21,855 bases of DNA from JAAYEL01 sp964345835 (GCA_964345835.1 CAYFSL010000015.1:1-21855), one strand, 5' to 3'. Shown: positions 1-6,972, numbered from the stretch's first letter. Made by a program: numbers and translations. The notes: a model not told the origin generated them from the letters alone.

Positions 1-351
1 CTTAAATCCTAGCTCAGCCTCCCTCTCACCGCTTATAAGGTCTATGCTACTATTGATATTTTCTTCAAGCCTTTGAATTATTTCTTTAGAATTCTTCGCA
101 TTCCTTATAGCTGCCGTTGCAAAGATAAAAAGCTTTTCAACTCCCAAAAGGCTAGAAATCGTTTCATAGTCTTTTAGAACTTCAATCAACTTATCTACGC
201 CCTCGTCAGACATTTCCCCCTTTTTTACATAGGAAGAAAGGCCCAAGAATTCTTTTTTCTTGAAGAATAATTGAAAATACTGGTCGTTTACCTCATAGAC
301 CTCAAGCCTTACTGTATTAGACCCAATATCTACTACCCCATATTTGTCCAT
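1..351 (-). CDS. Ppx/GppA family phosphatase, N-terminal part (cut by window edge)
   Basis: This is the first 117 codons of an exopolyphosphatase / guanosine pentaphosphate phosphatase-like protein; the rest lies beyond base 1. The N-terminus reads MDKYGVVDIGSNTVRLEVYE, the typical phosphate-1 loop of this ASKHA-fold family (DIGSNT at residues 8-13), followed by ATAAIRNAKNS at about 78-88 and SGEREAELGF at about 107-116, both conserved in Ppx/GppA proteins. The family hydrolyses inorganic polyphosphate or pppGpp in the cytoplasm; N-terminal sequence alone cannot tell which. The ATG at 351-349 is preceded by AAGGGGG about 5 bases upstream, a good ribosome binding site. It follows the MalY/PatB gene by about 56 bases on the same strand, so it is probably the last known gene of the four-gene minus-strand operon. 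No polyphosphate kinase gene is visible in the window. Confidence 0.88.
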   Translation of the reverse strand, partial: MDKYGVVDIGSNTVRLEVYEVNDQYFQLFFKKKEFLGLSSYVKKGEMSDEGVDKLIEVLKDYETISSLLGVEKLFIFATAAIRNAKNSKEIIQRLEENINSSIDLISGEREAELGFK

Positions 352-407
352 GGTTCCCCCTTATTGTAATCCTATATATTAAAAATATGGATTAGCTTAT
401 ATAAAAT

Positions 408-1595
408 CTAAATAAAATCTTCTAAGGCTTTCTCCAGCCTAGCCAAGGCCTCTTTATATTTTGTTGTTGGTAGGGCCAGGTTAATCCTCATAAAATAAGA
501 GCCATTTTCACCAAATGCTTGGCCTTCACTAACAAAAAAATAGGCCGATTTTAACACTTTATTAAAGTCCTTATAATCTAATGAATACCTCTTGCAAAAT
601 CCTTCAAAGGATATCCAGGCCAAATAAGTTGCCCTTGTATCAAATACTTTAAAAAGCTTCTCATCTTTAAAAAATTCCTTGGTCAAAAGGAAGTTGTTTT
701 CAATGACCTTTTTAGCCCCCAAAACCCAGTCATCACAATGATTAAAGGCTAACTCTGTAGCCTTAAGTCCCAGGGCATTAGGCCCATGAAATCCCCTCTT
801 AAGAGTGGTTAATTCATATGCCTTCTTCATTTCTTTATTAAGGAAAATGCTGTATGAACATTGAAGGCCCGCTAGATTATAAGTCTTTGATGCGGACGAC
901 ATGACTACCGCCTGGTCGTCTTCCTTCAATAAGCTGAGCATAGAGGTTATCTTTTCTCCAAAGAGTCCCAGGTCTGCATGAATTTCATCTGAAAAAATAG
1001 CCAAGTTATGGGCCCTAGATATGGTAAGAATTCTTTCTAGCTCTTCTATAGTCCATATCCTTCCAGAGGGATTATGAGGAGAGCAAAGGATTAAAATCTT
1101 ATTAGCCTTATCAGATGCCAGCTTTTCAAAGCTTTCAAAGTCGATGTCGTAATGGTCTCCCTTGTCTAAAAGGGGACAATCAACCAGCTTCCTAGATGTA
1201 TTTTCTATAGCCTTGTAAAATTGATGGTAAACAGGCGTAAAGATTATAACCCCATCACCTTCTGATGAGAAGGCTTCAAGTTGGTCATAGATTTCCGTTA
1301 CGACCCCGGTAGAGGAAGTTATATTCTCTCTTGTAATCTCTACATTAAAATTTCTTTTATAGTGGTCTATAATAGCCTTGTAATAAGATTCCCAGGGAAG
1401 GGTGTAGCCTAGTATATTGCTATCAACGAAGTTGCTTAATCCTTTTTTTATAGCTTCCGCTGTCTCAAATTCCATATCTGCTACACTCAAGGGAACTATG
1501 TTTTTCTTGTCATCAAAGTCAAGCATATTCACATCTATCCACTTGGCAGACGATTCATCTATCCTAGAGTGAAACTTGTCAAAAAGTCCTGCCAT
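408..1595 (-). CDS. MalY/PatB family PLP-dependent aminotransferase / C-S beta-lyase
   Basis: This 395-residue protein is a fold-type I PLP enzyme of the MalY/PatB branch, whose members cleave cystathionine or cysteine-type C-S bonds to give homocysteine or sulfide, pyruvate and ammonia. Visible landmarks are VADMEF (residues 38-43), the substrate/PLP loop CSPHNPSGR (171-179), SDEIHADL with the cofactor-binding aspartate at 203, and SSASKTYNLAGLQ with the PLP lysine at about 237. Length is normal for the family (about 390). The start ATG lies only 2 bases after the MreB stop, and its ribosome binding site (AGGAGG, spacing about 6) sits inside the end of the MreB gene, so the two are translationally close. 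Function as a cystathionine beta-lyase rather than a general aminotransferase follows from the family; some relatives act as regulators, as in E. coli MalY. The link to cysteine/sulfur metabolism fits a host that also has the Suf system, but that is inference. Confidence 0.88.
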   Translation of the reverse strand: MAGLFDKFHSRIDESSAKWIDVNMLDFDDKKNIVPLSVADMEFETAEAIKKGLSNFVDSNILGYTLPWESYYKAIIDHYKRNFNVEITRENITSSTGVVTEIYDQLEAFSSEGDGVIIFTPVYHQFYKAIENTSRKLVDCPLLDKGDHYDIDFESFEKLASDKANKILILCSPHNPSGRIWTIEELERILTISRAHNLAIFSDEIHADLGLFGEKITSMLSLLKEDDQAVVMSSASKTYNLAGLQCSYSIFLNKEMKKAYELTTLKRGFHGPNALGLKATELAFNHCDDWVLGAKKVIENNFLLTKEFFKDEKLFKVFDTRATYLAWISFEGFCKRYSLDYKDFNKVLKSAYFFVSEGQAFGENGSYFMRINLALPTTKYKEALARLEKALEDFI

Positions 1596-1597
1596 CT

Positions 1598-2656
1598 CTA
1601 CCTCCTTCTAAGTTCCTCTCTTTGAGCTATATTCTTCCTAGACATCTTTAATTGCATATCCTCAATGGAATCAATCTTATCTATCCAATCTAAGGCCATA
1701 CCTGCCCCCCTTACGACTGAAGTGAGTGGGTTTTTGTCCAAAACCACTTTTATTCCGACTCTTTCTTGAATTCTTTCGGCTAGGTCAAATATTAGAGAGC
1801 CACCACCCGTTAGTATAATCCCATGTTCGTATAAGTCTGAGGCAAGTTCTGGCGGAGTGTTTCCCAAAACCTTATGAACAGTCTCAACTATGCTATTTAT
1901 AGGCCTTACAAGGGCCTCCCTCATATCGTCTCTACTAAGCTTTATCATCGCAGGTAGACCATTGTATAGGTTTCTCCCCTTCGCTTCAGCTGTCTGCATA
2001 CTATCAGAATCAAGGCTGGCAAGGCTAATTTTCAGTTCTTCTGCAGTCCTTTCCCCGATTATTATGTTGTATTTTTTCCTAATATAATCAATTATCGCTT
2101 CATCACAGGCATCACCAGCATCCTTTATAGAGGCAGATACAACTATTCCTCCAAGGGAGATAACCGCCACATCTGTCGTTCCCCCTCCAACATCCACTAC
2201 CATTCTACCTCCTGGACTTGATACTTCAACACCAGCTCCGATTCCAGCAGCTAAAGGTTCTTCTATAAGGTGGATGTCATTGGCTCCAGCCTTACTTGCG
2301 GCCTGCATAACAGCCCTTTTTTGAACCTGGGTAGCCTTTGACGGCACGCATATTATTACATCTGGCTTCAATAGACTAAAGCCAAGGGCTTTTCCCATAA
2401 AATGCTTAAGCATCTTTTCTGTCGATGTATAATCTACAATAACCCCATCTTTCATAGGTCTTGAAGCGGCTATATTGCCAGGGGTCTTTCCAAGCATTTC
2501 CTTGGCCTCGTTTCCAACTGCAACAATTGAATTGGTGAACCTATCAAAAGCTACTACGGATGGTTCACTTAAGATAACCCCCTTGCCCCTGCTATATACG
2601 AGAACAGAAGTAGTCCCCAAGTCTATAGCAACCTTTTTTCTAACGCTTAACTTCAT
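1598..2656 (-). CDS. mreB: MreB/Mbl-like actin homologue, rod-shape/cell-wall cytoskeleton
   Basis: A bacterial actin of about 352 residues. The nucleotide-binding loops are visible: phosphate-1 AIDLGTTSVLVYSRGKG near the N-terminus, the connect-1 region EEPLAAGIGAG, phosphate-2 VVDVGGGTTDVAVISLGG, and the adenosine loop ILTGGGSL near residue 285. MreB forms ATP-dependent membrane-bound filaments that guide peptidoglycan synthesis. The open frame begins with a GTG at 2665, but the only ribosome binding site (AGGAG) overlaps that codon; it is about 8 bases before the ATG at 2656, so I place the start there. The stop codon of the upstream gene overlaps this binding site (TAGGAG), which suggests coupled translation. 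The usual partners mreC, mreD and minC/minD are not next to it; instead the neighbours are an AI-2E family membrane protein and an aminotransferase, so it resembles a solitary Mbl/MreBH-type paralogue. Which paralogue cannot be decided here. Confidence 0.9.
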   Translation of the reverse strand: MKLSVRKKVAIDLGTTSVLVYSRGKGVILSEPSVVAFDRFTNSIVAVGNEAKEMLGKTPGNIAASRPMKDGVIVDYTSTEKMLKHFMGKALGFSLLKPDVIICVPSKATQVQKRAVMQAASKAGANDIHLIEEPLAAGIGAGVEVSSPGGRMVVDVGGGTTDVAVISLGGIVVSASIKDAGDACDEAIIDYIRKKYNIIIGERTAEELKISLASLDSDSMQTAEAKGRNLYNGLPAMIKLSRDDMREALVRPINSIVETVHKVLGNTPPELASDLYEHGIILTGGGSLIFDLAERIQERVGIKVVLDKNPLTSVVRGAGMALDWIDKIDSIEDMQLKMSRKNIAQREELRRR

Positions 2657-2667
2657 CTCTTTCACTC

Positions 2668-3969
2668 CTATTTATCACTACTATTATTCTTTTTCGCTTT
2701 ATTATTCTTTTTATTTTCCTTTTCTTTTTTGTATTCAGCCTCTAGTTCTTCTTTGTACTCAATAATTTCCTCTGCATCGTCGTAGTCGCTAAACATGTGC
2801 ATGTTTATATCTTTTTTAGCTTCTACGTCAATTCCCTTTTTATCAAGAACATTGTTGGCATAGGCTTTTAGCATCATGTAGACAGTTGCTAAAAAAGGGA
2901 CAAAAATTATCATTCCGACTATTCCCATCAAGGCCCCTCCAACGGTTATTGACATCAAAATCCATATTGAAGGAATCCCCATCTTTCCACCCACAAGCTT
3001 AGGATAAAGATAGTTTCCATCTATCTGTTGTAAAACTATTATAAATATTAGGAAAATTAATCCCTTAAATGGTTCGATGATAAATATCAAGGCTGCTGAA
3101 ACAAGGGATCCAATTGTTGCCCCAAAATAAGGAATAAGGTTAGCAAAACCGATAAAGACTGATATCATCAGTGAATATGGGATAGCAAGTATTGTCATTC
3201 CTATAAAGCACAAGATTCCCAAGATAAGAGCTTCTAAAAATTGACCCGTAAAGAAATGATAGAAATTTATATACAAAAGCTTACAAGCCCTATATATATT
3301 ATCTGCTGTCTTTTCTCTAAAAACAGAGTATAAAAGCTTTCTTGAATTGCTTTGTAGATTTTCCTTGCTTGACAGGGCATATATTGAAAATATCAATACC
3401 ATAAAAGCTTCGAAAGAAGATTGGACTATACCAGCAAGTAGGTTTATGGCTCCTGTAAAATTGTTCTGCCCCTCACCAAGAATAAATTTTAAAACCATAT
3501 TCCTTATTTTAGCGGTGTTTATCCCTTCAATAAACTCCTTTATAGCTGGCATTTTATCTTCTAAAAACTTAATATTATCCAGTTTATCCAACATTTTTTC
3601 CATAAGGTCTGGTAGCTTATTAATAAGGGTTAGCAAGGATTCTGCAAAGGTAGGCAAAATATATATTGCAAAAAAAACAATCAAGGCTATAAATACTACA
3701 TAGGTCAAAACTATGGAAATAAACCTAACTAGGCCAGGCTTTTTTATCTTTAACCTCAAGACGAGAAACTTTTCTATCTGAATAAGTAAAATATTAAGGA
3801 TAAATGCAAGTGATAATCCAAGTAGGATTGGCTTACATATCCTTATAATAAAGGCTAGGTTGGCCCAGATCTTGTCCATCCTTAAAAATAAAAAATAAAG
3901 GCCGAGACTAAGGCAAACAACTACCATAATAGTGTAAATTTTTCTTTTTTCTTCTGGCGTAAGCCTCAT
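2668..3969 (-). CDS. AI-2E family transporter (PerM/YtvI-type membrane protein)
   Basis: A 433-residue polytopic membrane protein. Hydrophobic segments are seen at about residues 11-29, 37-64, 82-106, then a soluble amphipathic stretch (about 107-165) rich in charged residues and helices, followed by several more membrane segments up to about residue 365. This two-block arrangement with IPYFGATIGS and GGALMGIVGMIIFVPFLA is typical of the AI-2E/PerM family (formerly UPF0118), whose members have been reported to export AI-2 or to act as Na+/H+ antiporters; the actual substrate is unknown here. The C-terminal tail (about 400-433) is very acidic and then very lysine/asparagine rich and is probably disordered in the cytoplasm. 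It is the first gene of the minus-strand operon ending with ppx. The ribosome binding site GGAGGAG precedes the ATG at 3969 by about 5 bases, and a TATAAT box lies about 36 bases further upstream. Confidence 0.88.
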   Translation of the reverse strand: MRLTPEEKRKIYTIMVVVCLSLGLYFLFLRMDKIWANLAFIIRICKPILLGLSLAFILNILLIQIEKFLVLRLKIKKPGLVRFISIVLTYVVFIALIVFFAIYILPTFAESLLTLINKLPDLMEKMLDKLDNIKFLEDKMPAIKEFIEGINTAKIRNMVLKFILGEGQNNFTGAINLLAGIVQSSFEAFMVLIFSIYALSSKENLQSNSRKLLYSVFREKTADNIYRACKLLYINFYHFFTGQFLEALILGILCFIGMTILAIPYSLMISVFIGFANLIPYFGATIGSLVSAALIFIIEPFKGLIFLIFIIVLQQIDGNYLYPKLVGGKMGIPSIWILMSITVGGALMGIVGMIIFVPFLATVYMMLKAYANNVLDKKGIDVEAKKDINMHMFSDYDDAEEIIEYKEELEAEYKKEKENKKNNKAKKNNSSDK

Positions 3970-4004
3970 AATTCTCCTCCAATACTCATACTATAAGCAC
4001 TCTA

Positions 4005-4030
4005 ATTATAGCATATCAGGACCATATCAA
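4005..4030 (-). promoter_or_regulatory. Candidate promoter of the AI-2E/mreB/malY/ppx operon
   Basis: On the minus strand a perfect TATAAT (4010-4005) stands about 36 bases before the AI-2E gene start. TTGATA (4030-4025) lies upstream, but the spacing is only 14 bases, shorter than the usual 17; a weaker TTTTTG-like -35 would fit 17. The -10 box is the supported part. Confidence 0.5.
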
Positions 4031-4062
4031 AAATGTATTTAATATTTTGCTTTGCAAATTAA

Positions 4063-4068
4063 TATAAT
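4063..4068 (+). promoter_or_regulatory. Candidate -10 box for the HAD hydrolase gene
   Basis: A perfect TATAAT followed by GT lies 42 bases before the HAD gene start, on the plus strand of the divergent gap 3970-4110. No good -35 hexamer is seen at 16-18 bases. The gene's ribosome binding site AAAGGAG (4099-4105) is 5 bases before the ATG. Confidence 0.45.
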
Positions 4069-4110
4069 GTAAACTAAAAAGTATCTAGATGATTATTTAA
4101 AGGAGAAAAA

Positions 4111-4821
4111 ATGAAAAAACTTATTTTTGATATGGATGGAACCCTCCTTGACACTATGGGGATGTGGGATAATTTCATGAAACTTTATAGCGATTTCGAT
4201 AAAAGAAATATCGATAAATCATTCAATCCTCAATTGAGTGAAAGTTCATCTTTAGCCTATAGCGTCCAATTGGTTAAGGACTACCAGGAGGAATTTGTTT
4301 CTGACGAAGAGATAGCCCAGCAAATACATGCCTTCCTATATGATTTTTATTCAAGTAGAAACAGGGCAAAGTTAGATGTTAAAAGGGTTATTAGAAGGTT
4401 ATACGAAAATGGTTATGAATTATATCTAGCTACAGCTACAGACTTTTCCTATGCCTATCAAGGTTTGAAGGCAGCCAACCTCCACACCTACTTCACCGAT
4501 ATCTTTACCCCCGACCTAATTGGGTCAAAAAAACATGAACTTGACTACTATGAAAAGCTGACCAAGTATATTGGGATAAAAGAAGGAGATGCCATATTTA
4601 TAGATGATGCCTCCTATGCTCTTGCCTTAGCCAAGAATCAAGGATATGCAACAATTGGAGTCTACGACTCTCACTCACCAGAAAATTCTTTAGTAGAAAA
4701 AATCGCAGACTTCTTCATAAGAGACTTTGGACAACTAGAAGGAATTTTGAGAAGAATTGAAAATGGAGACAAAAAGACCCTAGATAAGATAAAAGACAAG
4801 GAAGATACAGAAAATATTTAA
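4111..4821 (+). CDS. HAD-superfamily (subfamily IA) phosphatase
   Basis: A 236-residue haloacid dehalogenase-type hydrolase. Motif I is FDMDGTLLDT with the nucleophile Asp7 and general acid/base Asp9; motif II is in LATATDFS (threonine at 108 or 110); the motif III lysine is probably in SKKHELDYY (140-141); motif IV is IFIDDASYALALAKNQGY with acidic residues 165-166. An all-helical cap lies between motif I and motif II (about 15-95), as in the phosphoglycolate-phosphatase-like class. Such enzymes remove phosphate from small metabolites in the cytoplasm; the substrate cannot be read from sequence. The last 25 residues are strongly charged (Lys/Asp/Glu). It is transcribed alone, divergently from the AI-2E operon, and is followed 10 bases later by a hairpin terminator. 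Confidence 0.85.
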   Translation: MKKLIFDMDGTLLDTMGMWDNFMKLYSDFDKRNIDKSFNPQLSESSSLAYSVQLVKDYQEEFVSDEEIAQQIHAFLYDFYSSRNRAKLDVKRVIRRLYENGYELYLATATDFSYAYQGLKAANLHTYFTDIFTPDLIGSKKHELDYYEKLTKYIGIKEGDAIFIDDASYALALAKNQGYATIGVYDSHSPENSLVEKIADFFIRDFGQLEGILRRIENGDKKTLDKIKDKEDTENI

Positions 4822-4824
4822 AAC

Positions 4825-4925
4825 TAAAAAAGGACAAATTTCTTTGTCCCTTTCTTTGGAGTTAATTATGATGAAAAAGAATAAACAAAAGTTTGTGCCA
4901 GTCTTTAACTTATCTTCCTCTTACA
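4825..4925 (-). ncRNA. Candidate intergenic small RNA, about 100 nt (minus strand)
   Basis: On the minus strand a perfect TTGACA (4960-4955) is followed after exactly 17 bases by TAATAT (4937-4932), predicting a start near 4924-4926. About 100 bases on, the strand runs into the perfect GGACAAA/TTTGTCC hairpin and its T6 tail (to about 4826). I find no open frame with a ribosome binding site in between, and the Rho gene upstream on this strand already has its own terminator at 5323-5369, so read-through need not explain it. The predicted RNA is U-rich in its middle (TTCTTTTTCATC) before the terminator stem. It could be a trans-acting small RNA, antisense to the weak plus-strand frame at 4868-4945, or simply a chance promoter. 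Evidence is promoter plus terminator only. Confidence 0.35.
4832..4849. terminator. Perfect 7-bp hairpin; classic terminator on the minus strand, weaker on plus
   Basis: GGACAAA (4832-4838), a 4-base loop, and TTTGTCC (4843-4849). On the plus strand the tail is CTTTCTTT, acceptable for ending the HAD transcript. On the minus strand the stem is followed directly by six T (4831-4826) and, after AG, TTTT, a much better intrinsic terminator, although no minus-strand gene ends here (see the candidate RNA). Confidence 0.75.
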
Positions 4926-4945
4926 AATCATATATTAAACTATAG
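4868..4945 (+). CDS. Possible 25-residue small ORF (weak)
   Basis: ATG ATG AAA AAG opens a 25-codon frame (MMKKNKQKFVPVFNLSSSYK... ending in IKL) preceded by GGAG 7 bases upstream. It lies just after the hairpin that ends the HAD gene, so it would be read only by read-through or another promoter. The basic start followed by a short apolar stretch has no clear membrane span. I do not recognise it, and an AT-rich gap can produce such a frame by chance. Confidence 0.15.
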   Translation: MMKKNKQKFVPVFNLSSSYKSYIKL

Positions 4946-4960
4946 CTATAATTTTGTCAA
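4932..4960 (-). promoter_or_regulatory. Candidate promoter of the minus-strand small RNA
   Basis: TTGACA (4960-4955, six of six) with a 17-base spacer to TAATAT (4937-4932, four of six). The -35 box is part of the self-complementary core TTGTCAA, so a plus-strand TTGTCA overlaps it back to back. Confidence 0.45.
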
Positions 4961-4983
4961 CGTTTTCCTAGCAACTTTATAGA
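4954..4983 (+). promoter_or_regulatory. Candidate promoter of the ribbon-helix-helix gene
   Basis: TTGTCA (4954-4959), 18-base spacer, TATAGA (4978-4983), about 48 bases before the ATG at 5032. Both boxes are imperfect. TATAAT at 4947-4952 is another possible -10 but lacks a convincing -35. Confidence 0.35.
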
Positions 4984-5031
4984 CCATAGAAAACAATATT
5001 AAAAATAATTAATTAAACCCCAGGAGGTCAC

Positions 5032-5259
5032 ATGTTATCAATAAACTTAGATCCAATTTTAGAGAAAAAAATAAGAAAATTTGCTGAAGAAAACAATATC
5101 AAATCAGAAGAGTTAATCGAAACAGTAATGTTTGATTTCATAGATTCAATTGAAGAAAAATCTGGTCCCATATTCATAGAAGAAGAAAATGACAACTATA
5201 ATAAAGCCGACTATGACTACCTAGAAAAGAGCATGGGCTTTAGATCAATGGATGATTAA
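5032..5259 (+). CDS. Small ribbon-helix-helix-like, antitoxin-type protein (orphan)
   Basis: A 75-residue acidic protein with a very strong ribosome binding site (AGGAGG, 5 bases before the ATG). The N-terminus LSINLDPILEKKIRKFAEEN looks like the strand-helix start of MetJ/Arc-type ribbon-helix-helix proteins: a short beta strand with alternating residues (2-6), a first helix (8-20), a turn at NNIKSEEL, and a second helix (about 24-39). The C-terminal half (43-75) is acidic and tyrosine-rich, like the flexible toxin-binding tail of type II antitoxins. No toxin frame follows or precedes it: only about 57 bases separate its stop from a strong terminator, and the gene before is a HAD phosphatase. 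It may be a solitary antitoxin relic, a small repressor, or an unrelated protein. I do not recognise a specific family, so the fold assignment is tentative. Confidence 0.65.
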   Translation: MLSINLDPILEKKIRKFAEENNIKSEELIETVMFDFIDSIEEKSGPIFIEEENDNYNKADYDYLEKSMGFRSMDD

Positions 5260-5315
5260 GCAAAACGATTTAATAAATTAATCTTTTTAGTCTTAGTCTT
5301 GCTAAGCTATTCAAT

Positions 5316-5375
5316 AAAAAAAGACCAGCTAGCTTCTCGTTTAGATTTAACTAGAGAACTTGGCTGGTCTTTTTT
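5316..5375. terminator. Large bidirectional terminator between the RHH gene and rho
   Basis: GACCAGC (5323-5329) pairs with GCTGGTC (5363-5369). The flanks are A7 (5316-5322) and T6 (5370-5375), which extend the stem and give a T-tail on either strand. Inside, TTCTC/GAGAA and TAG/CTA form an inner helix. It serves the plus-strand small gene and the minus-strand rho gene (stop at 5407). Confidence 0.88.
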
Positions 5376-5406
5376 ATCTTATATTTGATAAATTGAATAA
5401 TACATC

Positions 5407-6810
5407 TTAAAGTCCATCTATGGTGGCTATAAATTCATCGTTACTGGTAGAATTCTTGAACAATTTTATTAGTTGGCTAGTTGCCTCATAATTTCTGACC
5501 CCCTTGTAAAGAGACCTTACTTTTAGCATGGTTTTTTCCTCTTTGTCTGTTAGTAGGAGGTCATCCCTTCTAGTTCCCGACTTATAAATATCTATAGCTG
5601 GGAAAATTCTCATCTCTGACAGGTCCCTATCTAGGTGGAGCTCCATATTACCTGTCCCCTTAAATTCTTCATAGATCATATCGTCCATCCTAGAACCAGT
5701 ATCTACTAAGCAGGTGGCAAGAATAGTTAATGACCCACCCTTTTCAATATTTCTTGCAGCCCCGAAAAACCTCTTTGGTCCGTATAGGGCTAGAGGGTCA
5801 AGACCTCCAGAAAGGGTCTTTCCACTAGATGGGCTGGTTATATTATAGGCCCTGGCCATCCTGGTAATGGAGTCTAATAAAATTACCACATCCGTTCCCA
5901 TTTCAACATACCTTTTAGCCCTCTCTATAACTATCTCAGATAGCCTTATATGATTCTCAATGGGTTCATCAAAGGTAGAAGCAATTATCTCCGTCTTCAT
6001 AGATGCCGTTTTTCCCTCTGTAAACTTATTTACAGATCTTTCAATATCGGTAACCTCCTCTGGTCTTTCATCAATGAGAAGGATAAAGATTTTTACCTCT
6101 GGATGGTTTTGCTCTATGGCATTTGCTATCGACTTTATAATTGTTGTCTTACCTGTTTTGGGTGGACTTACTATGAGTCCTCTCTGTCCTTTACCAACTG
6201 GAGCAACTAGGTCTATTATCCTGTTTGATAATTCTTTTGGAGAATTCTCTAGCTTAAGTCTTTCCTTTGGATAGATTGGCTTAAGATCTTCAAAATTTAA
6301 CCTTTTATAAGAATTTTCAGGAGAATTTCCATTAATTTCAAATACATATATTAATGGGGCAAACTTGTCTTTTTCCTTCTTATCTCTTACGAGCCCCTTT
6401 ATGTAGTCTCCAGTTTTTAGTCTAAATCTTCTGATTTGAACTGGGGATACGTAGACATCACCTTCACCTGAATCATAATTATGCTGTCTGATAAATCCAT
6501 ATCCATCATCCATTACATCCAAGATTCCTTCAATTTGGTGCTTGCTATCTTCCTGCTTGTTTGCTTGCCTACTATTATCTTTTTCATGGCTATCTAGGCC
6601 GTCATTTTCATCTATCAGGTCAGCCTCTACCTTCTCATTTTTAGATGGTTGGTCATCAAACTCATTATCTCTGGAATTTTTGTCGACTTGCCTGTTAATA
6701 GCTTCAATTAGTTCCTGCTTTTTATAAGCCGATACTCTTTCAACTCCCAGGTCCTTAGCTATAAGCTTTAATTCTGTAAGTTTTTTATCCTCTAATCCTT
6801 CAATTCCCAT
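5407..6810 (-). CDS. rho: Transcription termination factor Rho
   Basis: A 467-residue hexameric RNA-dependent ATPase that ends transcription and unwinds RNA-DNA hybrids. Domains in order: Rho_N helical domain (residues 4-40, LEDKKLTELKLIAKDLGVER); a highly charged, low-complexity insertion (about 43-92); the cold-shock-like RNA-binding domain (about 93-160, GILDVMDDGYGFIRQ and GDVYVSPVQIRRFRLKTGDY); then the RecA-type motor. The motor shows Walker A SPPKTGKT (215-222), the LLIDERPEEVTDIERSV segment (244-260), Walker B VVILLDSITRMARAYN (308-323), the Q/R-loop regions SGGLDPLALYGPKRFFGAARN (334-354) and TGSRMDDMIYEEFKGTGN (371-388). It is about 50 residues longer than the E. coli protein because of the insertion. 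The start is fixed by AGGAG five bases upstream. It is a single-gene unit; the promoter spacer contains an inverted repeat. Confidence 0.97.
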   Translation of the reverse strand: MGIEGLEDKKLTELKLIAKDLGVERVSAYKKQELIEAINRQVDKNSRDNEFDDQPSKNEKVEADLIDENDGLDSHEKDNSRQANKQEDSKHQIEGILDVMDDGYGFIRQHNYDSGEGDVYVSPVQIRRFRLKTGDYIKGLVRDKKEKDKFAPLIYVFEINGNSPENSYKRLNFEDLKPIYPKERLKLENSPKELSNRIIDLVAPVGKGQRGLIVSPPKTGKTTIIKSIANAIEQNHPEVKIFILLIDERPEEVTDIERSVNKFTEGKTASMKTEIIASTFDEPIENHIRLSEIVIERAKRYVEMGTDVVILLDSITRMARAYNITSPSSGKTLSGGLDPLALYGPKRFFGAARNIEKGGSLTILATCLVDTGSRMDDMIYEEFKGTGNMELHLDRDLSEMRIFPAIDIYKSGTRRDDLLLTDKEEKTMLKVRSLYKGVRNYEATSQLIKLFKNSTSNDEFIATIDGL

Positions 6811-6857
6811 ACCTACTCCTAACTCTAGTCATTTCATTAATCATTACTTATTGTGCT

Positions 6858-6886
6858 ATTATATCAGAAATATCTGATTATTTACA
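6858..6886 (-). promoter_or_regulatory. Candidate rho promoter with an inverted repeat in the spacer
   Basis: On the minus strand TATAAT (6863-6858) lies about 47 bases before the rho start; the -35 position (6886-6881, TGTAAA) is weak. The spacer is filled by ATCAGA-N4-TCTGAT (6863-6878 on the plus strand), a perfect 6+6 inverted repeat touching the -10 box. It could be an operator or chance. A second palindrome, TCTCATGAGA, sits upstream at 6936-6945. The rest of 6811-7063 holds only the rho leader and the fba terminator. Confidence 0.45.
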
Positions 6887-6972
6887 TATCCCATGTCCTA
6901 GGGTGCATACAAAACATGAAAAGCTAATAGTATTCTCTCATGAGATACTTAGGATTTAAAATTGCAAAATAT

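Noticed and set aside
2657..2665. GTG start of MreB three codons upstream
   Set aside because: The only ribosome binding site (AGGAG) overlaps this GTG; it is properly spaced for the ATG at 2656.
5032..5406. Complete toxin-antitoxin module
   Set aside because: Only the antitoxin-like small protein is present; the 147 bases after it hold a terminator and no toxin frame on either strand.
5950..6274. Two plus-strand frames opposite rho
   Set aside because: They lie wholly inside the conserved Rho motor domain on the other strand, without ribosome binding sites; shadows of rho codons.
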